Assembly: GCF_049608145.1 (NCBI RefSeq)
Contig: NZ_JBMYXF010000012.1
Span: forward strand, 1-64,000
Source: Halocynthiibacter sp049608145
GTDB taxonomy: Bacteria > Pseudomonadota > Alphaproteobacteria > Rhodobacterales > Rhodobacteraceae
Direction: 5' to 3'
Length of the DNA: 64,000 nucleotides
Shown: piece by piece, positions 59,371 to 64,000 of the stretch
How positions within the stretch are numbered: position 1 is the stretch's first letter
Layout of the letters: each line of letters begins with the position of its first letter
The notes under the pieces: model-generated
Told to the model about the DNA's origin: nothing
The model's database searches: none
The model's input: only the letters and a program-made list of their open reading frames with translations
Made by a program: the position numbers and the translations under genes

Positions 59371-60408
59371 ATGGGACTACTCAACGGTCTGTTTTCATCA
59401 GATATGGCTATCGACTTGGGCACAGCAAACACGCTGGTCTATGTCAAAGGTAAAGGCGTTATTTTGTCGGAACCTTCTGTTGTGGCCTATCATGTCAAAG
59501 ATGGCGTGAAGAAAGTCCTTGCTGTTGGTGAAGACGCGAAACTGATGTTGGGCCGGACACCAGGCAGCATCGAAGCCATTCGTCCAATGCGTGAAGGTGT
59601 GATTGCCGATTTTGACACTGCGGAAGAAATGATCAAGCACTTCATCCGTAAGGTTCACAAGCGCACTACATTTTCCAAACCGAAGATCATCGTTTGCGTG
59701 CCCCATGGTGCAACACCCGTTGAAAAACGTGCGATCCGTCAATCTGTTCTCTCTGCTGGCGCACGTCGCGCGGGCCTGATTGCGGAACCGATTGCTGCAG
59801 CCATCGGTGCAGGCATGCCAATCACGGATCCGACCGGTAACATGGTTGTTGATATCGGTGGTGGTACAACTGAAGTTGCGGTTCTCTCCCTTGGCGACAT
59901 CGTTTACGCGCGTTCCGTGCGTGTGGGTGGTGACCGTATGGATGAGGCAATCATCAGCTATCTGCGCCGTCAGCAAAACCTTCTGGTGGGTGAAGCCACT
60001 GCGGAACGTATTAAAACATCCATCGGGACAGCACGTATGCCAGACGATGGCCGTGGTGCCGCGCTGCAAATCCGTGGCCGTGACCTGTTGACTGGTGTGC
60101 CTAAGGAAATCGAAATCAACCAGGCGCAGGTTGCCGAAGCATTGGCAGAGCCTGTTCAGCAAATCTGCGAAGCTGTGATGACCGCGCTTGAAACCACCCC
60201 GCCAGATTTGGCGGCGGACATTGTTGATCGCGGTGTTATGCTGACCGGCGGTGGTGCATTGCTGGGGTCTCTGGACCTGGCCCTGCGCGAACAAACCGGC
60301 CTAGCTGTTTCTGTTGCAGATGAAAGCCTGAACTGTGTGGCCCTGGGCACTGGTAAAGCGCTGGAATATGAAAAGCAGCTGCGCCATGTAATTGATTACG
60401 ATAGCTGA
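59371..60408 (+). CDS. mreB: Rod-shape-determining protein MreB
   Basis: 345 residues, the standard length for this bacterial actin. Phosphate-1 loop DMAIDLGTANTLVYVKG, GEDAKLMLGRTPG, phosphate-2 VVDIGGGTTEVAVLSLG, and adenosine motif MLTGGGALLGSLD. Assembles into membrane-bound filaments that orient lateral peptidoglycan synthesis. First gene of mreBCD-mrdA-rodA. Confidence 0.98.
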   Translation: MGLLNGLFSSDMAIDLGTANTLVYVKGKGVILSEPSVVAYHVKDGVKKVLAVGEDAKLMLGRTPGSIEAIRPMREGVIADFDTAEEMIKHFIRKVHKRTTFSKPKIIVCVPHGATPVEKRAIRQSVLSAGARRAGLIAEPIAAAIGAGMPITDPTGNMVVDIGGGTTEVAVLSLGDIVYARSVRVGGDRMDEAIISYLRRQQNLLVGEATAERIKTSIGTARMPDDGRGAALQIRGRDLLTGVPKEIEINQAQVAEALAEPVQQICEAVMTALETTPPDLAADIVDRGVMLTGGGALLGSLDLALREQTGLAVSVADESLNCVALGTGKALEYEKQLRHVIDYDS

Positions 60409-60417
60409 TATGCCGTT

Positions 60418-60436
60418 CAGGTGGTCTGACCACCTG
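60418..60436. other. Near-perfect 19-bp palindrome between mreB and mreC
   Basis: CAGGTGGTC-T-GACCACCTG, 10 bp after the mreB stop. It could fold as a 7-bp hairpin with a 5-base loop, or bind a dimeric protein. Without a U-tract it is likely a processing or attenuation element that lowers mreC relative to mreB. Confidence 0.6.
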
Positions 60437-60475
60437 TGACGAACCAGCCCTGTTAGACAACCAGGAGAGTCCGCC

Positions 60476-61399
60476 GTGGCCCGTGACCGCGCCCAGACTG
60501 AAAACTATGGCCGCCCGATCCGGCGGATCCTGGTTGGTATGCTTGTTGTGTTTATGCTGGCAATCTTCCTGATCTGGCGTATCGATAGCCCGCGTGTTGA
60601 ACGCATGCGCGCCCAGATTACCGACGCCATTCTGCCCAACACAGACTGGGCCATGGCCCCGATCGCCGGCTTTTCTGAGATGGTCGCCAACTTTCAAAGC
60701 TACCAGCGCCTCTACGAACAGAACCAAGAATTACGCAACGAACTGCAGGAAATGCGTGTCTGGCAAGAAGCTGCATTGCAGCTGGATCAACGCAATGCCC
60801 GCCTTTTAGACCTGAACAAGGTACGCCTTGATCCACAACTGACCTGGGTGACCGGTGTTGTCACCGCCGACAGTGGGTCACCCTTTCATCAGTCTGTTCT
60901 GTTGAATGTCGGGGAACGTGACGGGATCACCGATGGATGGGCTGCGATGGATGGGCTTGGCCTGGTCGGACGCATTTCCGGCGTAGGCAACCGCAGTTCT
61001 CGTGTTTTACTTCTGACGGATTCAAACAGCCGTATCCCGATCACAATTCAGCCGTCCGGACAACGTGCATTACTGGCAGGTGACAACACCCCTGCCCCTG
61101 CAATTGAACTGCTTGATAAGCCTGATCTTGTGCGCCCCGGCGATCGCGTCATGTCATCCGGCGATGGGGGGGTTTTCCCCGCCGGCTTGTTGATTGGGCA
61201 AATCACAGAAACACCTGGGGGTCGCCTGCGCGTCTTGCTTGCGGCTGATTATGAACGGCTCGAATTTCTGCGGGTAATCCGTCTGCATGAAACCGTCCCG
61301 TTGACGGATGCGGGCGGGTTGGTCTCCGACCCTGAACAGACATCGGTAGAAACGTCCGCCGCAGCGGATGACATCGCAGTGGAAGCAACAGATGATTGA
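60476..61399 (+). CDS. mreC: Rod-shape-determining protein MreC
   Basis: 307 residues from a GTG start with CAGGAGAG upstream. One N-terminal helix (ILVGMLVVFMLAIFLIW), a coiled coil at about 65-115 (YEQNQELRNELQEMRVWQEAAL in outline), then two beta-barrel modules with LLNVGERDGITDGWAAMDGLGLVGRI (outline: GERDGITDGWA, GLGLVGRISGVG). Acidic tail. Links MreB to the periplasmic elongasome (PBP2, RodA). Confidence 0.95.
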   Translation: MARDRAQTENYGRPIRRILVGMLVVFMLAIFLIWRIDSPRVERMRAQITDAILPNTDWAMAPIAGFSEMVANFQSYQRLYEQNQELRNELQEMRVWQEAALQLDQRNARLLDLNKVRLDPQLTWVTGVVTADSGSPFHQSVLLNVGERDGITDGWAAMDGLGLVGRISGVGNRSSRVLLLTDSNSRIPITIQPSGQRALLAGDNTPAPAIELLDKPDLVRPGDRVMSSGDGGVFPAGLLIGQITETPGGRLRVLLAADYERLEFLRVIRLHETVPLTDAGGLVSDPEQTSVETSAAADDIAVEATDD

Positions 61400-61928
61400 T
61401 CCGGTCAGCTTACATCTCTGGAGCTGGCGCCTGTTGTATCCGTTGATGTGCGGATTGATCATTTTTATTCAGCTGATCCCCATGCAGACGGTGCCAACCC
61501 GTTTTCCCGCGCCAGATTTTCTGCAGGCACTGACCTTTGCTTGGATCATTCGTCGACCGGATCAGATCCCTGTACTGTCCATCGCCCTGGTGTTTTTCTT
61601 GGCGGATATTCTGCTGCAACACGCGCCCGGCCTTGGGGTTGCTCTGATGATACTCACCAGCGAATTCCTGCGCTCACGAAGCCCTTATATGCGAGAATTC
61701 CCTTTTGCACTGGAATGGGCGATTGTCATCGTTGTCACAATCGCGCTGGCATTGGGCACACGGTTTTCACTGCAATTGCTTCTGTTGTCTCCACCACCTT
61801 TCGATCTGGCCGCCAGACAGGTTTTTTCAACGGTTCTTGCCTATCCTATGATGGTGTTATTCTGCCAATTCATTCTGAAAGTCCGGTTCCTGTATCCAGG
61901 TGATCGCGAACATGGAGGGGCCAACTGA
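61392..61928 (+). CDS. mreD: Rod-shape-determining protein MreD
   Basis: 178 residues from ATG 61392, which overlaps the mreC stop by 8 bases. Five or six hydrophobic helices (LYPLMCGLIIFIQLIPM, IPVLSIALVFFLADILL, EWAIVIVVTIALALGTRF and others). Sequence conservation in MreD is weak; position between mreC and the PBP2 gene and topology make the call. Confidence 0.9.
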   Translation: MIDPVSLHLWSWRLLYPLMCGLIIFIQLIPMQTVPTRFPAPDFLQALTFAWIIRRPDQIPVLSIALVFFLADILLQHAPGLGVALMILTSEFLRSRSPYMREFPFALEWAIVIVVTIALALGTRFSLQLLLLSPPPFDLAARQVFSTVLAYPMMVLFCQFILKVRFLYPGDREHGGAN

Positions 61929-63847
61929 TGCGTCGCCCACCGAAGGACAATGAAGAAAGCACACGCCGGATCACACGCCGTGGATTGCTGCTCGGCACTG
62001 CCTGGCTTGCCTTTTCCGGCGGTTTGGCTGCACGCATGCGATATCTTCAGGTGGATCAGGCTGATCAGTACCGGCTCCTTGCCGATGAAAACAGGATCAA
62101 AGACCGGCTGATTGCCCCCGCACGCGGATTGCTATGGGACCGAAACGGAGTGCCTCTGGCCACCAACGAACAGAACTATCGTGTGGTTATGGTCCGCGAA
62201 GACGCCGGCGATCCGGAAGAAGCGTTGGACAAGCTTTCGACCTTAATCCCGATGGATGATGTAGCCCGTGCAAAAGCCCTGAAAGCGGTCATGGATCGTG
62301 CCCCTCATGTGCCCGTATCGGTTGCCGATCGCCTAACTTGGGAGGAAGTTTCCGCGATTGCCGTAAACGGCCCTGCCCTGCCTGGTATTACCCCCGAAGT
62401 CGGCCTGTCCCGAAGCTATCCAGTTGCGGAAGATCTGTGTCACGTGGTGGGTTATGTGGGGCCCGTATCAGATTATGACCTGTCACGAATTGATGACAAG
62501 GATCCGCTGCTGCAAATCCCCAAGTTTCAGATTGGCAAGTCCGGCGTTGAAAACAAACTGGAACGACAGTTGCGTGGCCAGGCAGGAAATGTACGAAACG
62601 AAGTGAACGCTGGCGGGCGGGTGATCCGGGAACTGGATCGGCGCGAAGGTATTCCGGGCGACAACGTACAGCTGACGATTGATGCGCCTTTGCAGAACTT
62701 CATTCAGGCCCGTCTGGCCGGTGAAAGCGCATCTGCAGTTGTAATTGACGTCGAGACAGGGGATCTTCTGGCCTGTGGATCTGTTCCGACTTTTGACCCA
62801 AACAAATTTGTGCGCGGGATATCATCGGCAGATTATGGTGAACTGACCGGTAACCCCCTGAATCCATTACAAGGAAAGGCCGTTCAAGGCGCCTATCCGC
62901 CGGGATCCACCTTCAAGATGGTGACTGCCCTGGCGGCTTTGGATGCCGGGTTGATTGATACCGAAGAAACCGTGCGTTGCGGCGGTTATGTCGAAGTCGG
63001 CGGGCGGCGGTTCCACTGCTGGAAGCACTCCGGACACGGGCACATGAACCTCAACCAAAGCCTGCGCAACAGTTGTGACGTCTATTATTACGACCTTGCG
63101 GAACGTGTCGGCATTGAACGCATCAGTGAAATGGCGCGTCGTCTTGGCCTTGGGGAACGTTTTGATCTGCCCATGTCTGCGGTGTCATCGGGCCTTGCGC
63201 CGGACAAAGCCTGGAAACGGGAACGGCGCGGTGCGGAATGGGTCATCGGGGACAGTCTGAATGCGTCTATTGGGCAAGGTTTTGTTCTTGCATCCCCTTT
63301 ACAGCTTTCCGTCATGACCGCGCGTCTTGCCACAGGTCGTGCGATTACGCCACGATTGGTCAAATCGGTGAATTCGGCAGAGGTTCCATTGGAAGATGCT
63401 CCGTCGCTTGAACTGAATGAAAACCATCTGCGCGCAGTGCGTCAGGGCATGTTTTCCGTGTCAAACAACCGGCGCGGCACGGCTTTTGCGTCACGTATCG
63501 CGATGGATGACAAGCGCCTTGCCGGAAAAACAGGAACCAGCCAGGTTTCGAACAACCGTGTGAACAACCGCAATGTGCCTTGGGAACAGCGCGACCATGC
63601 GCTTTTCGTTGGTTTCGCCCCATATGATGCTCCGAAATATGCCGTTTCCGTTGTCGTGGAACATGGCGGCGGCGGTTCCAAAGCTGCTGCTCCGGTGGCA
63701 CGGGATATTCTTCTGCAGGCGATGTATGGTGGATATGCCCCATTGGATGCCTACCCGTCAGCCGCACGCAGCAAAGCCCGTCAGATGCAGAATACCTTGG
63801 AACTGCGCGATTTTGATGCCCTGCGCGAAGAAAGCAGCCGTGCATGA
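61928..63847 (+). CDS. mrdA: Penicillin-binding protein 2 (elongation transpeptidase)
   Basis: 639 residues. Start overlaps the mreD stop (TGATG). N-terminal membrane anchor (GLLLGTAWLAFSGGLAARM), pedestal domain, then the transpeptidase with SxxK nucleophile Ser in YPPGSTFKMVTALAAL at about 330, SxN-type SCDVYYYDLA, and KTG in AGKTGTSQVS. Crosslinks new peptidoglycan during rod elongation and works with RodA. Stop overlaps the next gene in ATGA. Confidence 0.97.
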   Translation: MRRPPKDNEESTRRITRRGLLLGTAWLAFSGGLAARMRYLQVDQADQYRLLADENRIKDRLIAPARGLLWDRNGVPLATNEQNYRVVMVREDAGDPEEALDKLSTLIPMDDVARAKALKAVMDRAPHVPVSVADRLTWEEVSAIAVNGPALPGITPEVGLSRSYPVAEDLCHVVGYVGPVSDYDLSRIDDKDPLLQIPKFQIGKSGVENKLERQLRGQAGNVRNEVNAGGRVIRELDRREGIPGDNVQLTIDAPLQNFIQARLAGESASAVVIDVETGDLLACGSVPTFDPNKFVRGISSADYGELTGNPLNPLQGKAVQGAYPPGSTFKMVTALAALDAGLIDTEETVRCGGYVEVGGRRFHCWKHSGHGHMNLNQSLRNSCDVYYYDLAERVGIERISEMARRLGLGERFDLPMSAVSSGLAPDKAWKRERRGAEWVIGDSLNASIGQGFVLASPLQLSVMTARLATGRAITPRLVKSVNSAEVPLEDAPSLELNENHLRAVRQGMFSVSNNRRGTAFASRIAMDDKRLAGKTGTSQVSNNRVNNRNVPWEQRDHALFVGFAPYDAPKYAVSVVVEHGGGGSKAAAPVARDILLQAMYGGYAPLDAYPSAARSKARQMQNTLELRDFDALREESSRA

Positions 63848-64000
63848 GCTATCTTGAATATCAGATCAAACACACCCCCACCGGGTTGCGCAAAGTTCTA
63901 TATATGAACTGGCCCTTGGTTGTTCTGCTCAGCACGATTTGTGGTGTGGGTTTCTTGATGCTTTATTCCGTCGCGGGCGGATCATTCACGCCCTGGGCGG
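63844..64000 (+). CDS. rodA: Rod-shape protein RodA, N-terminal part (cut by window edge)
   Basis: 52 codons visible from ATG 63844, overlapping the mrdA stop. Begins MSYLEYQIKHTPTGLRK, then the first membrane helix WPLVVLLSTICGVGFLMLYSVAGG, typical of the SEDS glycosyltransferase RodA. It polymerises lipid II with PBP2. The rest lies outside. Confidence 0.9.
   Translation, partial: MSYLEYQIKHTPTGLRKVLYMNWPLVVLLSTICGVGFLMLYSVAGGSFTPWA

Noticed and set aside
1..64000. CRISPR arrays, prophage, transposases or integration sites
   Set aside because: No spaced direct repeats, transposase or integrase frames, or terminal inverted repeats were found; both tRNA genes have no flanking partial duplicates.

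Overview
The window looks like chromosomal DNA of a marine alphaproteobacterium of the Roseobacter group (Rhodobacterales). This rests on gene content: heterotetrameric sarcosine oxidase soxBDAG next to a GlxA-type regulator, Flp pilins with a TVDW motif, the MerR-MerR-acyl-CoA dehydrogenase-GST-thiolase-FadB cluster, a short GltX, a stand-alone Hint-domain protein, many ATGA/TAATG gene overlaps and moderate GC. No prophage, insertion sequence, CRISPR array, restriction or toxin-antitoxin genes were seen. Most of the window is metabolic core, with one small accessory-looking patch at about 9.3-11.3 kb.

Layout. 0-7.4 kb: start of an aldehyde dehydrogenase (minus strand, running off the left edge), a divergent LysR-GlxA regulator pair, then the convergent soxB-soxD-soxA-soxG operon. 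7.6-11.4 kb: MAPEG protein, tRNA-Gly(GCC), lytic transglycosylase, two Flp-type pilin genes (the first broken by a frameshift and ending in a Gly-Thr repeat) and cpaB. 11.4-19.4 kb: acyl-CoA synthetase, ABCB-type exporter, tRNA-Gly(TCC), a secreted cupredoxin-like protein, an SRAP protein, a periplasmic 5'-nucleotidase and a GNAT acetyltransferase. 19.6-23.7 kb: DUF952-pyrD-arsC-like operon, converging on a MATE transporter with two hot-dog thioesterases. 23.9-31.1 kb: fatty-acid beta-oxidation cluster behind two MerR regulators. 31.1-34.8 kb: Hint protein, EamA transporter and a second acyl-CoA synthetase.

34.9-48.2 kb is the largest functional unit. It has a GntR regulator, a PotFGHI-type polyamine ABC importer, two glutamine-synthetase-like gamma-glutamylpolyamine synthetases, two FAD amine oxidases, a PLP aminotransferase, a glutamine amidotransferase and a gamma-glutamylcyclotransferase. 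This reads as uptake and gamma-glutamyl degradation of polyamines. Two matching TTTGATCA-type operators flank the regulator and tie the two divergent transcription units together.

48.2-54 kb: MATE transporter, small membrane protein, gltX, a VOC protein sharing a textbook SoxR box with divergent soxR, and nadE. 54.2-57.7 kb: a periplasmic MORN-repeat protein, then leuA behind a Leu-rich leader peptide that appears to start at the transcription start. 57.7-59.1 kb: DUF2141 and sterol-desaturase-family genes. 59.4-64 kb: the cell-shape operon mreB-mreC-mreD-mrdA-rodA, cut by the right edge.

The most unusual observations are the leaderless-looking leu leader, the paired operators and gamma-glutamyl hydrolysis genes of the polyamine locus, the frameshifted pilin with a hexanucleotide repeat, the SoxD without zinc ligands, phased direct repeats upstream of soxB, and an 11-bp tandem repeat upstream of gltX. 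None of these by itself proves a new system.
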